A DNA stretch of 64,000 bases, from the NCBI RefSeq assembly GCF_000184345.1, contig NC_017583.1:1-64000 (forward strand), read 5' to 3'. The position numbers were made by a program, and so were the translations under genes. Origin of the DNA: Spirochaeta thermophila DSM 6578 (GTDB lineage: Bacteria; Spirochaetota; Spirochaetia; Winmispirales; Winmispiraceae). Each line of letters starts with the position of its first letter. The stretch's first letter is position 1. This document shows positions 1-7,868 of this stretch, piece by piece. The notes beneath the pieces were generated by a model that saw only the letters and a program-made list of their open reading frames with translations, ran no database searches and was not told the DNA's origin.

Positions 1-13
1 TTCCTGTATGTGA

Positions 14-33
14 TGTGGAAAATTTGTGGATAA
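14..33 (-). promoter_or_regulatory. Two DnaA boxes upstream of dnaA
   Basis: Positions 25-33 are a perfect complement of the DnaA box TTATCCACA. Positions 14-22 carry the one-mismatch form TTTTCCACA on the same strand, 11 bases away start to start. They lie directly before the dnaA start and fit DnaA autoregulation and an origin extending left of the window. Confidence 0.75.
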
Positions 34-51
34 CATGCGAGGGAGTACGAG

Positions 52-1410
52 ATGGAACACGCCTGGGATTACAGCATCGTATGGAAGGAAACACTCAATC
101 TCCTGAGGGGCGTCCTCAGCGAACAGGAGTTTCGCCTCTGGTTTTTCGAGGTGGACTACTACGACGGATCGGAGGAGACCCTCAGGATCAGGGTCCCTTC
201 CTCTTTCGTCCGGGATCAGATCAAGCAGCGGTATCAGAGGCTCATAGAAGACAAGTTCTACGAACTCCTCGGAAGAAAACTCCTGCTCGATTTCGTGGTG
301 GAAAAGAGGTCCCTCGCCCAGGAACGACCTGTTTCCTCTTCCTCCCCCCAAAGGGAAATCCCAAAGGAGAGACCACCCCATCCCCAGCTCCGTCGAGACT
401 ATACCTTTGAGAACTTCGTGATCGGTGAGAACAATGCGTTCGCTGCGAACGCAGCACTCGCGATTGCAAAGAATCCCGGAACGGCTTACAACCCGTGTCT
501 CATCTATGGAGGCGTCGGCCTGGGAAAGACACACCTCCTCCAATCCATTGGCAACTCGGTGTATGGGGAATTCCAAAATCTGAAAGTGGTGTACGTCACT
601 GCGGAGGAATTCACCAACGAATTCATCGCCTCGATTCAGAACAAAGAGACCCACAAGTTCAAGACAAAATACCGAAACGTGGACGTACTCCTCATCGACG
701 ACATCCACTTCTTCATGAACAAGACCGAAACCCAGGAAGAACTCTTCCACACCTTCAATGCGCTCTACGATGCCAACAAACAGATGGTGTTCACCTGTGA
801 CCGCCCGGTCTCCGAACTGAAGAACATCAGTCATCGCCTCAGGAGCAGGTTCGAGCGGGGTCTCAATGTCGATCTCCAACCTCCTTCGTTCGAGACCAGG
901 TATGCCATTCTCAAAAAAAAGATAGAACAGAAACCCATTCATATACCCGACGAGGTCATCACCTTCATCGCCGAACACGTCACCACAAATGTAAGGGATC
1001 TCGAGGCCGCACTCACCAAACTCATCGCATACGCCGAGCTCGTACATAGGGATATCACCATCGATATCGCAAAGTCACAGCTCAAGGACATGTTCACGAC
1101 CACGAAACAGACGAACATCACGATAGATCTCATACAGAAGGTGGTGGCCGACTACTTCGGGATCACGCAGAGCGACCTTAGAAACAAGAAGAGGACCAGG
1201 ACGGTGGTCTTCCCTCGGCAGATCGCCATGTACATCGCAAGGGAACTTACTGAATACTCGACTACGGAGATAGGGGAATACTTCGGCGGCAGGGATCACA
1301 CCACCGTAATGTATGCCATACAGAAGATAGAATCGAAGATGAGGACGGATCCTACCCTCGATACCATCATCGCCCAGCTCATCAGAGAGGTCCAGGAGGG
1401 TACGAAATAA
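52..1410 (+). CDS. dnaA: Chromosomal replication initiator DnaA
   Basis: DnaA binds DnaA boxes at oriC, melts the duplex and loads the DnaB helicase. The 452-residue product has normal family length. An N-terminal DnaB-interaction domain (about 1-90) and a variable linker (about 90-120) are followed by the AAA+ domain. Walker A GGVGLGKTH is near residue 154 and Walker B LLIDDIHF near residue 213. The C-terminal DNA-binding domain carries the signature GGRDHTTV near residue 412. DnaA boxes lie on both sides of the gene and dnaN follows 192 bases later, the classic origin arrangement. The ATG is preceded by only a weak Shine-Dalgarno (GGGAG, 41-45). Identification is secure. Confidence 0.98.
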   Translation: MEHAWDYSIVWKETLNLLRGVLSEQEFRLWFFEVDYYDGSEETLRIRVPSSFVRDQIKQRYQRLIEDKFYELLGRKLLLDFVVEKRSLAQERPVSSSSPQREIPKERPPHPQLRRDYTFENFVIGENNAFAANAALAIAKNPGTAYNPCLIYGGVGLGKTHLLQSIGNSVYGEFQNLKVVYVTAEEFTNEFIASIQNKETHKFKTKYRNVDVLLIDDIHFFMNKTETQEELFHTFNALYDANKQMVFTCDRPVSELKNISHRLRSRFERGLNVDLQPPSFETRYAILKKKIEQKPIHIPDEVITFIAEHVTTNVRDLEAALTKLIAYAELVHRDITIDIAKSQLKDMFTTTKQTNITIDLIQKVVADYFGITQSDLRNKKRTRTVVFPRQIAMYIARELTEYSTTEIGEYFGGRDHTTVMYAIQKIESKMRTDPTLDTIIAQLIREVQEGTK

Positions 1411-1602
1411 GAGGTGGTATTTTTATGGAATTCCTGTATATAATCTCGAGACGGGTGGAAAACTGGACAGACGGTGGAAAAAGGGAGATGAAAAAAAGAA
1501 TTGTTTTTTATTCCAATATAAAAGGATACACCATTTTCCACAATTCTCCGCCCTCTACTATTACGACTACTAGAATTTATATCTTATAGAAAGGAGAGTG
1601 TC
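1411..1602. other. Probable oriC segment between dnaA and dnaN
   Basis: This is the longest gene-free stretch in the window (192 bases). It is much more AT-rich than its surroundings and holds three near-consensus DnaA boxes: 1454-1462 and 1473-1481 (GGTGGAAAA, 19 bases apart, same orientation) and 1534-1542 (TTTTCCACA, opposite orientation). An A/T-run tract at about 1491-1525 could be the unwinding element. The nonamer TTCCTGTAT at 1431-1439 also occurs at 1-9, before dnaA. The origin may therefore be split around dnaA. This is inference from box positions; GC skew over the whole chromosome was not available. Confidence 0.7.
1439..1444 (+). promoter_or_regulatory. Candidate dnaN promoter -10 box
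   Basis: A perfect TATAAT lies at 1439-1444, preceded by a weak -35 (TGGTAT, 1415-1420, 18-base spacing). Start of transcription would fall at about 1451, immediately before two DnaA boxes (1454-1462, 1473-1481), so DnaA could repress it. The -35 is poor, so confidence is moderate. Confidence 0.45.
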
Positions 1603-2706
1603 ATGAAATTCACCTGTGAACGAGATGAACTCATAAAGGATATCTCACTCGCGCAGGACATCATCGCGTCGAAAAATGCCCTGTCGATACTCGCGAACGT
1701 CCTCCTGGTGGCGAAGGACTCCAAGCTCACCATCAGGGCCACGGATCTCAAGGTGGGATTCGAAACGAGCAGCCCTGTGGAGGTCTCGAGGGAAGGTGCC
1801 ACCACGGTCTTCTGTGACAAACTACTCGGTATCCTAAGGTCACTCCCCTCTGGAGCGGTCGAATTCGAGCTCGATGAGCACGACTCCCTCCACATAAGAA
1901 CCGTCTTCAAGAAAATCAATTTCACATTGAAAACCATCTCTCCCGACAAGTATCCCGAGATGCCTCTCCATGGAGATTCGTACTTCTCCATACCTCAGAG
2001 TGATCTACTCGAAATGATATCCCATACGGTCTTCGCCGTGTCGGATGATGAGACCCGGTACTTCATGAACGGAGTGTTCGTCGAGAAGGGAGAGAAAGGG
2101 CTCACAATGGTGGCCACCGATGGACGGAGACTCGCTTATATCGAAAAAGAGGTTGATGGTGGTGTTCCGGATTTCAATGGAGTTATCATCCCGCCGAAGA
2201 TCCTCCATCTTGCGAGGAAACTACTCCCCGGTGAGGGTATGGTCGATTTCGCGATCGGGGAGAAACATGTGTTCCTCAGATACGGTGATGTCTACCTCTC
2301 GAGCAACCTCATAGAGGGAAATTTCCCCGCCTACAGGCGGGTCATACCTGAACAGCAGGCGCATTCATTTACACTCCAGAGAGAGGAGTTCCTCGAGGCT
2401 CTGAGAAGGGTGTCCCTCCTCGTCGAACAGAAGTCACGGAGGGTTTTCCTCACGGTGAAAGAGGGGGTGCTCGTGGTGAGGTCCGAGGAGACCGATCTCG
2501 GGGTGGCACAAGAAGAGATCCCCGCGCAGTACGCCGACGAAGAGGTGACCATCGCCGTCAACTACCTCTACCTTCTCGAACCGCTCAAGGTCATGACAGA
2601 GGAACAGGTCGAGATCGCCTTTACCGAGCCGAGTCGAGCCATCACGGTCCGGCCGGTGCCGGAGAGGGAGTTCTTCCACATCGTCATGCCTATGCAACTC
2701 GATTGA
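1603..2706 (+). CDS. dnaN: DNA polymerase III beta subunit (sliding clamp)
   Basis: The beta clamp encircles DNA and tethers polymerase III and other replication and repair proteins. The product is 367 residues, the usual length for three tandem clamp domains. It opens with the typical MKFTCERDEL start, and the typical TDGRRLA segment sits in the middle domain. The C-terminal end HIVMPMQLD matches the clamp family ending (V-M/P-M-R/Q-L). AAGGAGAG at about 1590-1597 is a good ribosome-binding site. recF follows after 4 bases, so the two are probably cotranscribed. Confidence 0.97.
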   Translation: MKFTCERDELIKDISLAQDIIASKNALSILANVLLVAKDSKLTIRATDLKVGFETSSPVEVSREGATTVFCDKLLGILRSLPSGAVEFELDEHDSLHIRTVFKKINFTLKTISPDKYPEMPLHGDSYFSIPQSDLLEMISHTVFAVSDDETRYFMNGVFVEKGEKGLTMVATDGRRLAYIEKEVDGGVPDFNGVIIPPKILHLARKLLPGEGMVDFAIGEKHVFLRYGDVYLSSNLIEGNFPAYRRVIPEQQAHSFTLQREEFLEALRRVSLLVEQKSRRVFLTVKEGVLVVRSEETDLGVAQEEIPAQYADEEVTIAVNYLYLLEPLKVMTEEQVEIAFTEPSRAITVRPVPEREFFHIVMPMQLD

Positions 2707-2710
2707 GGAT

Positions 2711-3802
2711 ATGTTCCTCACCATCGGTTCGGAGGGGTTCCGCAATATCGTCACGGGTACGATCGACGTGGGAGCCCCTGTGGTCGTGTTTGTCGGCGAG
2801 AACGGTCAGGGAAAGACGAATATTCTCGAACTCGTCTACCTTCTCTGCTATGGTGTTTCGTTCCGTACACGACAGAATACCGTTCTGATAACGAGGGGAC
2901 GGAGCTCCTGCAGGATCCATGGAGAATTCAGAACCGAGGAAGGATACATACTCCCCATACTCGTGGAGATAGGTCCCACCTCCAAGGAGATATTCCTCAA
3001 CGAGAAGAAGATAGCGAACAGGAAGGAACTGTTTTCCATTTCTCCATGTATCGTATTCGCGCACGACGACATCCAGTTCGTGGTAGGGTCGCCGCTCCTC
3101 CATAGGCAGTTCATGAACCAGATCCTCACCCTGGTGGATCCTCTCTTTCTCGACTCTCTCAGGACGTACAACAGGATACTCACCTCTCGGAACGAGGCCC
3201 TCAAGGAAGCACGGGAGGATCTTTTGGAAGTGTACGACGACCAACTTGCCGACATCGCTCATCAGATCACGGTAAAACGCGAGCGAATGATGGATGCCTT
3301 TTCTTCGATCCTTCGGAGTACGTGCGAGGAGTTCGGATTCTCAGGGAACGTGTTCGATGTCTCGTACCGTCCTTCATTGAGGGGAGACGGAAAAGAGGAG
3401 TTGATGCGGATCCTCAGGAGTGAGCGCACGCAGGATCTGATGGTGGGGTTCACGCGGCGCGGTCCCCACAGGGACAGGCTCGTTTTTACCATGAACGGAC
3501 ATCCCGTCCCCGACTATGCTTCCACAGGAGAGATACGTCTGCTCTCCCTTTTGCTCAGGGTGGCGCAGACCACATATGTGAGGGAGAGTACGGGCAAGAC
3601 CCCCATCCTTCTCTTCGATGATGTGCTCCTCGAGCTCGATCCGTTGAAGCGAAGACGGGTCGTAGAAATGATTCCTCATGGGAGACAGAGTTTCTTCACG
3701 TTCCTTCCTGAAGAGCCCATCCTCCAGGTACTTGGAGGAGGAAGGAGTCTGGTGTATCATGTAGTCGAAGGACGGATCTTTCCGGATGAAACGAGCCAGT
3801 GA
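2711..3802 (+). CDS. recF: Recombination mediator RecF
   Basis: RecF is an SMC-like ATPase that, with RecO and RecR, loads RecA onto gapped DNA. The product is 363 residues. Walker A GENGQGKTN lies at about residues 31-39. The ABC signature region (STGEIRLLSLLL) lies near 270 and the Walker B region PILLFDDVLLELD near 300. The gene starts 4 bases after dnaN, and its 3' end overlaps the next gene by 17 bases, which suggests translational coupling. The order dnaN-recF is conserved in many bacteria. Confidence 0.95.
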   Translation: MFLTIGSEGFRNIVTGTIDVGAPVVVFVGENGQGKTNILELVYLLCYGVSFRTRQNTVLITRGRSSCRIHGEFRTEEGYILPILVEIGPTSKEIFLNEKKIANRKELFSISPCIVFAHDDIQFVVGSPLLHRQFMNQILTLVDPLFLDSLRTYNRILTSRNEALKEAREDLLEVYDDQLADIAHQITVKRERMMDAFSSILRSTCEEFGFSGNVFDVSYRPSLRGDGKEELMRILRSERTQDLMVGFTRRGPHRDRLVFTMNGHPVPDYASTGEIRLLSLLLRVAQTTYVRESTGKTPILLFDDVLLELDPLKRRRVVEMIPHGRQSFFTFLPEEPILQVLGGGRSLVYHVVEGRIFPDETSQ

Positions 3803-4241
3803 ACTCGTGCGCGCTCTTCTCTCCCATATCGCCCCCGAGCAGGGTGAAATGTATCTTCGTTTCTTTCACATGTGGAGACGGATCCTCGGAGAACGTCTCG
3901 CGTACCACTGCAGGATCCAGGACGTAGAGAAAGGTGTCGTGAAAGTCGTCGTCGATCACCCGGCATGGCTCGCCGAAGTACACTTCAAAGAAAGGTATAT
4001 ACTCTCTCGATTACAGAGAGACTTCCCCTCGCTGGGGATACGCCGCCTCGAGTTTCGGGTGGAGCCCACGATGACCCCTCGGTCCTCACAGGACCAGGTT
4101 CGTACGCAGTCCTCCGAGGGAACGGAACCGGTGGAGGTCGAGGAGATCCATGCGACGGAGACCGAGCGGATAAAGGACCCTCATCTGAGGGAGGCCCTTG
4201 AGCGATTGAGAAAGACCCTCTCCCGCCGCGCCTTGACGTGA
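3786..4241 (+). CDS. DUF721 / DciA-like protein
   Basis: The 151-residue product matches the DUF721 pattern: a helical start, a conserved W-x-x-I-L-G-x-x-L-A-x-H/Y-C segment (WRRILGERLAYHC, about 29-41), then a region with a conserved WLAEV-F motif (WLAEVHF, about 60-66). DUF721 includes DciA, which helps load the replicative helicase in bacteria lacking DnaC/DnaI. Its position between recF and rpmH supports a replication role, as in actinobacteria and spirochaetes. The C-terminal 60 residues are polar and probably disordered. The start lies inside recF (17-base overlap). The helicase-loading role is inferred from the family. Confidence 0.8.
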   Translation: MKRASELVRALLSHIAPEQGEMYLRFFHMWRRILGERLAYHCRIQDVEKGVVKVVVDHPAWLAEVHFKERYILSRLQRDFPSLGIRRLEFRVEPTMTPRSSQDQVRTQSSEGTEPVEVEEIHATETERIKDPHLREALERLRKTLSRRALT

Positions 4242-4312
4242 TCTCTTCGTGTTTTTATACTTGAACGACCAGGTCGAATGATATTTCCATTTGGAGTGGA
4301 GGATATACCTTT

Positions 4313-4468
4313 ATGAAGAGGACGTATCAGCCCAGCAGGGTGAAGAGAGTGAGGAAGTTCGGTTTCCGTGCCCGCATGAAGACGAAGGGTGGACGTCTCG
4401 TCCTGAAGAGGAGAAGGGCGAAAGGAAGAAAGAAACTCACCGTCTCAGATGAAAAGAAGCCTTACTAA
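4313..4468 (+). CDS. rpmH: 50S ribosomal protein L34
   Basis: L34 is a small basic protein of the large ribosomal subunit. The 51-residue product starts [18 protein letters not shown] and continues with the family core R-M-K-T-K-G-G-R. It is longer than the usual 44-46 residues: after the normal GRKKLTV ending it continues SDEKKPY. That extension is encoded by DNA that also contains the start of rnpA (20-base overlap). TGGAGG about 12 bases upstream is the ribosome-binding site. The 71-base gap before it is the only obvious place for an operon promoter; no convincing -35/-10 pair was found there. Confidence 0.97.
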   Translation: MKRTYQPSRVKRVRKFGFRARMKTKGGRLVLKRRRAKGRKKLTVSDEKKPY

Positions 4469-4808
4469 GAAAGAGCGCCTCGCAAGGCCTAAGGATATTC
4501 AGCGCCTGTTTCTTGAGGGACGGAAGGTTAGAGTAAAGGGTGCGGGTCTCACGTTCATCGAGAATGGACGTGACTACTGTAGGATCCTGTTTGTGGTCCC
4601 CAGGAGCATAAAAAGTAAGGTGGAACGTAATCGTCTCAAGCGTGTGGCGAGGGAGTGCGTTCGCCTCCAGAAGGACCTTCTACCTCCCGGATATGATCTG
4701 GCGCTCATTCTCTTTCCCGGAGACTATTTATATGAAGCACGGATGGAGCAGTTCCGCTCCCTTCTCAAAGCGGCAGAGCTGGTGGGTGAGATGGATCGCA
4801 TTTCCTAG
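4449..4808 (+). CDS. rnpA: Ribonuclease P protein component
   Basis: RnpA is the protein subunit of RNase P, which matures tRNA 5' ends with the RNA subunit (not seen in this window). The product is 119 residues, normal for the family, starting [16 protein letters not shown]. It contains the signature segment [14 protein letters not shown] at about 58-71. The start lies inside rpmH (20-base overlap) with a distant Shine-Dalgarno (AAAGGAAG near 4430), so expression probably depends on rpmH translation. Its 3' end in turn overlaps yidD by 23 bases. The start is supported by the conserved LTKKERL immediately after it. Confidence 0.96.
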   Translation: MKRSLTKKERLARPKDIQRLFLEGRKVRVKGAGLTFIENGRDYCRILFVVPRSIKSKVERNRLKRVARECVRLQKDLLPPGYDLALILFPGDYLYEARMEQFRSLLKAAELVGEMDRIS

Positions 4809-5013
4809 GAAGCTTCTCGTCCTCGTCATCAGACTCTACCAACGGTTTGTCTCCCCTGCATTTCCTTCCCGTTGCAGGTTCTATCCCACGTGTTCCCACT
4901 ATACCATCCAGGCGCTCGAGAAGTACGGCCTGGTGAAGGGACTGTCTCTGGGGATAAAGCGTATAAGCAAGTGTCATCCTTTCCATCCTGGTGGATACGA
5001 TCCAGTGCCCTAA
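4786..5013 (+). CDS. yidD: Membrane protein insertion efficiency factor YidD
   Basis: YidD is a small membrane-associated protein that assists YidC insertion. From GTG at 4786 the product is 75 residues, normal for the family. An amphipathic N-terminal helix is followed by the signature [18 protein letters not shown] (about 31-48) and by [14 protein letters not shown] at the end, both hallmarks of YidD. The start lies inside rnpA (23-base overlap) and lacks a clear ribosome-binding site, so translational coupling is likely. An in-frame ATG much further upstream would add residues with no family similarity. Confidence 0.92.
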   Translation: MRWIAFPRKLLVLVIRLYQRFVSPAFPSRCRFYPTCSHYTIQALEKYGLVKGLSLGIKRISKCHPFHPGGYDPVP

Positions 5014-5031
5014 GAGAGGAGTATATCGAGT

Positions 5032-6753
5032 ATGGAACGAAATGTGGTGATCGCAGTGATCCTTTCTGCCGTGGTGATCATTGCAAGCGCAGTGATCAAT
5101 CAGATGCTTTTCATGTCGCAGGTTCCTCAGGTCCCCACCCCTGTGGAAGAGGAAGTCCTTTCAGAGACACCCACACCTCAGGCGACCTCCTCACAGGAAG
5201 GCTCGTCTCTCCTCTCGGAGGGACTTCCTTCCGGCCTTTCCGTGGAGGCGCTCCTCCCCGCGGAGGATCGTGAGGTGGTCTACCGCTCCCCGCTCATGGA
5301 GGTGGTGTTTTCCTCCAGAGGGGGGACGGTGCGGTCGCTCAAGCTCCTCACCCACAGGGATGGGGAAGAGAGTGTCGAGATGGTCTATCGCCCCGAAGGG
5401 GGGCGGAACGCCTTTTCCCTCTCGATAGGGAAAGGGGATCTCCTCCTCCACGTGCCGTTCCAGGTGAGGAGGCCGGACGAACGGACGGTCGAGTTTTTTC
5501 AGGATGTGCGGCTCGGCGGGCTCCCTCCTTTCAGGGTGACGAAGAGGTATCGGTTCTATCCCGGGGAGTATCTCTTCGACCTCGAGGTGGAACTCGTCAA
5601 CTCCGAGAACAGCTCCCTTCCTCTGAACTTCGAGGGCGTCATGTACACGCTTGACACCGGTCCCCAGATAGGTCCTCCGTTCGCAGCCCTCGATCGTTAC
5701 GGCGAGTACAGGAAGTTCTTCTATTTCCTCAACGGCAAGAGGAAGGAGGTTCGCCTCGATCCCGGGAAGATCTCCGAACTCGAGGAGGGTGATCCCACAT
5801 GGGTCGCCATCTCGGGGAAGTACTTCACCCTCATCGCGATTCCTCTCTTGCCGCAGTATGATGTGGCCTTTTCCACCGTAGCCGAGGGTGATCTCCCACT
5901 GGGATCGACCGTCTACCTCTACAGACCGGCGGCGAGGAGCGCACGGATCACCGATCTGTATCGTTTCTACGTGGGGCCAAAGATCAGCGGGGAACTCTCG
6001 AAATACAACAAGAAGAACGAGAACAGCGCCGGTCTCTCGGAGCTCCACCTCGAAAAGGTGGTCGATACCTCTCTTCTGGGATGGCTCGAAGGGATCCTCA
6101 AGTTCTTCCTGCAGATCTTCTTCCGGCTCATCCCGAACTATGGGGTGGCCATCATCCTTCTCACGCTCTTTGTGAAGATCCTCCTCTTTCCCCTCACCCA
6201 CAAGTCGTATGAGTCGGCGAGTAAGATGCAGCAGCTCGCGCCGAAGATGGAGGAAGTCAGGAATCGCTACAAGGATGATCCCCAGCGGATGAACCAGGAA
6301 CTCGCGCTCCTCTATCAGAAGGAAGGGGTGAATCCCCTGGGGGGGTGTCTCCCTCTCCTCCTCCAGATACCCATATTTTTCGCCATGTACGGTCTCTTCA
6401 GTTCCCATTTCGACCTTCGGGGGGCGACGTTCATCCCGGGATGGATCGATGACCTTTCGGTACCGGAGAGCGTATTCCACTTCGATACCCCTCTTCCTCT
6501 CCTGGGATGGACCGATATCCGGCTCCTTCCGCTCATCCTCGTGGTCACCCAGATCATCTCCACTAAGATCACGCAAGGCGCCTCCTCATCGTCACAGAAT
6601 CAACTCTTCATGTATGTCCTCCCGGTGGTGTTCCTCTTTATCCTGTACAATGCGCCCGCGGGGCTTCTCGTCTACTGGGTGGCCATGAATATCTTTACCA
6701 TAGCCCAACAGCTCTACATCAACAGAGTGATGAAGCGAAAAACCTCAGACTAA
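5032..6753 (+). CDS. yidC: Membrane protein insertase YidC
   Basis: YidC inserts and folds inner-membrane proteins, alone or with SecYEG. The 573-residue product is of the long Gram-negative type. An N-terminal membrane anchor (about 4-24) is followed by a Pro/Ser/Glu-rich linker (to about 75) and a large periplasmic beta-rich domain (about 80-345). The conserved core with five membrane segments (about 360-560) includes NYGVAIILLTLFVKILLFPL and the loop with YQKEGVNPLGGCLPLLLQIP. AGAGAGGAG just upstream is the ribosome-binding site. It follows yidD by 18 bases and precedes jag by 11, the standard operon order. Confidence 0.97.
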   Translation: MERNVVIAVILSAVVIIASAVINQMLFMSQVPQVPTPVEEEVLSETPTPQATSSQEGSSLLSEGLPSGLSVEALLPAEDREVVYRSPLMEVVFSSRGGTVRSLKLLTHRDGEESVEMVYRPEGGRNAFSLSIGKGDLLLHVPFQVRRPDERTVEFFQDVRLGGLPPFRVTKRYRFYPGEYLFDLEVELVNSENSSLPLNFEGVMYTLDTGPQIGPPFAALDRYGEYRKFFYFLNGKRKEVRLDPGKISELEEGDPTWVAISGKYFTLIAIPLLPQYDVAFSTVAEGDLPLGSTVYLYRPAARSARITDLYRFYVGPKISGELSKYNKKNENSAGLSELHLEKVVDTSLLGWLEGILKFFLQIFFRLIPNYGVAIILLTLFVKILLFPLTHKSYESASKMQQLAPKMEEVRNRYKDDPQRMNQELALLYQKEGVNPLGGCLPLLLQIPIFFAMYGLFSSHFDLRGATFIPGWIDDLSVPESVFHFDTPLPLLGWTDIRLLPLILVVTQIISTKITQGASSSSQNQLFMYVLPVVFLFILYNAPAGLLVYWVAMNIFTIAQQLYINRVMKRKTSD

Positions 6754-6764
6754 GGAGATCTCAT

Positions 6765-7433
6765 ATGGTACAGGAATTTGAAGGCAGAACCGAGCAGGAG
6801 GCCTTGCAACGGGCGATAGAGAGCCTGGGGCTTGTGAGGGAGGAGTTCGACGTGGAGATTGTGGAGGAGCAGAAGCCCAGGCTCTTCCGACCTGGAAGGG
6901 TGGTGATCAGGGTTCACGTGCCGGATGGAAGCGATGCGAAATTGAAGGGGGGGCGTGGAGGGGCTCCGCAGGCCGGACTCGAACGACACTTGGTGGCTTT
7001 CCTGGAAGGGATCACCGAGCGGATGGGCTTCCCTTCGAGGGTGAAGGTGAAGGAGCGATCGGAAGAAAAGCTCGTCCTGGTACTCGAATCGGAGTATTCG
7101 CACATTCTCATCGGAAAGAAGGGCAAGAACCTTGATGCCCTCCAGGTGCTGGCCAATGTGATCGCCTCCCGTGACGGGGGGAGTTCAGTGAGGGTGGTGT
7201 TGGACGCCGAGAACTACAGGGAACGTCGCCAGGAACAGCTCGTCCAGCTCGCCAAGAGGGTAGGGTACAAGGTGAAGAGGACGAAGCGATCCGTGTTGCT
7301 CGAGCCGATGAATCCCTTCGAGAGGAGGCTCATCCACACCACCATAAGCGGCATTCCAGGTGTGGCGACGAAGAGTGAGGGAGAGGGGCTCATCAAACAG
7401 GTGAGAGTGTACTATACTGACCAAAAACGCTGA
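6765..7433 (+). CDS. jag: Jag/KhpB RNA-binding protein
   Basis: The 222-residue product has the three-part Jag layout. A Jag N-terminal domain (about 1-50, starting MVQEFEGRTEQEAL) is followed by a KH-type domain (about 85-145, with GKKGKNLDALQ) and a C-terminal R3H domain (about 150-215, with NPFERRLIHTTI). KhpB forms an RNA chaperone with KhpA in Gram-positive bacteria and affects cell division and envelope synthesis; its role in spirochaetes is inferred. It follows yidC by 11 bases, the usual neighbour. Confidence 0.92.
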   Translation: MVQEFEGRTEQEALQRAIESLGLVREEFDVEIVEEQKPRLFRPGRVVIRVHVPDGSDAKLKGGRGGAPQAGLERHLVAFLEGITERMGFPSRVKVKERSEEKLVLVLESEYSHILIGKKGKNLDALQVLANVIASRDGGSSVRVVLDAENYRERRQEQLVQLAKRVGYKVKRTKRSVLLEPMNPFERRLIHTTISGIPGVATKSEGEGLIKQVRVYYTDQKR

Positions 7434-7445
7434 AGGAGGGCGGAT

Positions 7446-7832
7446 ATGGAATTCAGAGACGACGTGCGATATGCGAGGACCCATGAGTGGGCCCGGCGTG
7501 AAGGTGATGTGGTGGTGTGCGGTATCTCCGACTATGCCCAGGACAGCCTTGGGGATGTGGTTTTCGTCCAACTTCCCGAGGTAGGTGTGGTGAAAAAGAG
7601 GGGTGAGGCCTTCGGGGTGGTGGAATCCGTGAAGACGACGAGCGATGTGCACATGCCGGTCTCGGGAAAGATCGTGGAGATCAACGAGACCCTCAAGGAG
7701 AGGCCGGATCTCCTCAATACGTCGCCTTTCGAGGAGGGGTGGCTCGTGAAGGTCCAGCCCACCGATCCGGCTGAACTGGATGAACTCCTCTCCGCGGATG
7801 ACTATCGAAAGTATGTGGAAGAGGAGGAGTGA
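7446..7832 (+). CDS. gcvH: Glycine cleavage system H protein
   Basis: GcvH carries the lipoyl arm that shuttles the aminomethyl group between the P, T and L proteins of glycine cleavage. The 128-residue product is full length. The lipoylated lysine is K63 in the signature VVESVKTTSDVHMPVSG. GGAGG about 7 bases before the ATG is the ribosome-binding site. No gcvT, gcvP or lpd gene lies nearby: the neighbours are jag and ugd. It may act with P and T proteins encoded elsewhere, or as a lipoyl-relay protein. Confidence 0.95.
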   Translation: MEFRDDVRYARTHEWARREGDVVVCGISDYAQDSLGDVVFVQLPEVGVVKKRGEAFGVVESVKTTSDVHMPVSGKIVEINETLKERPDLLNTSPFEEGWLVKVQPTDPAELDELLSADDYRKYVEEEE

Positions 7833-7868
7833 GCTCCGCACGCTCGCCTCTCATCGAAAGGAGTGCTC

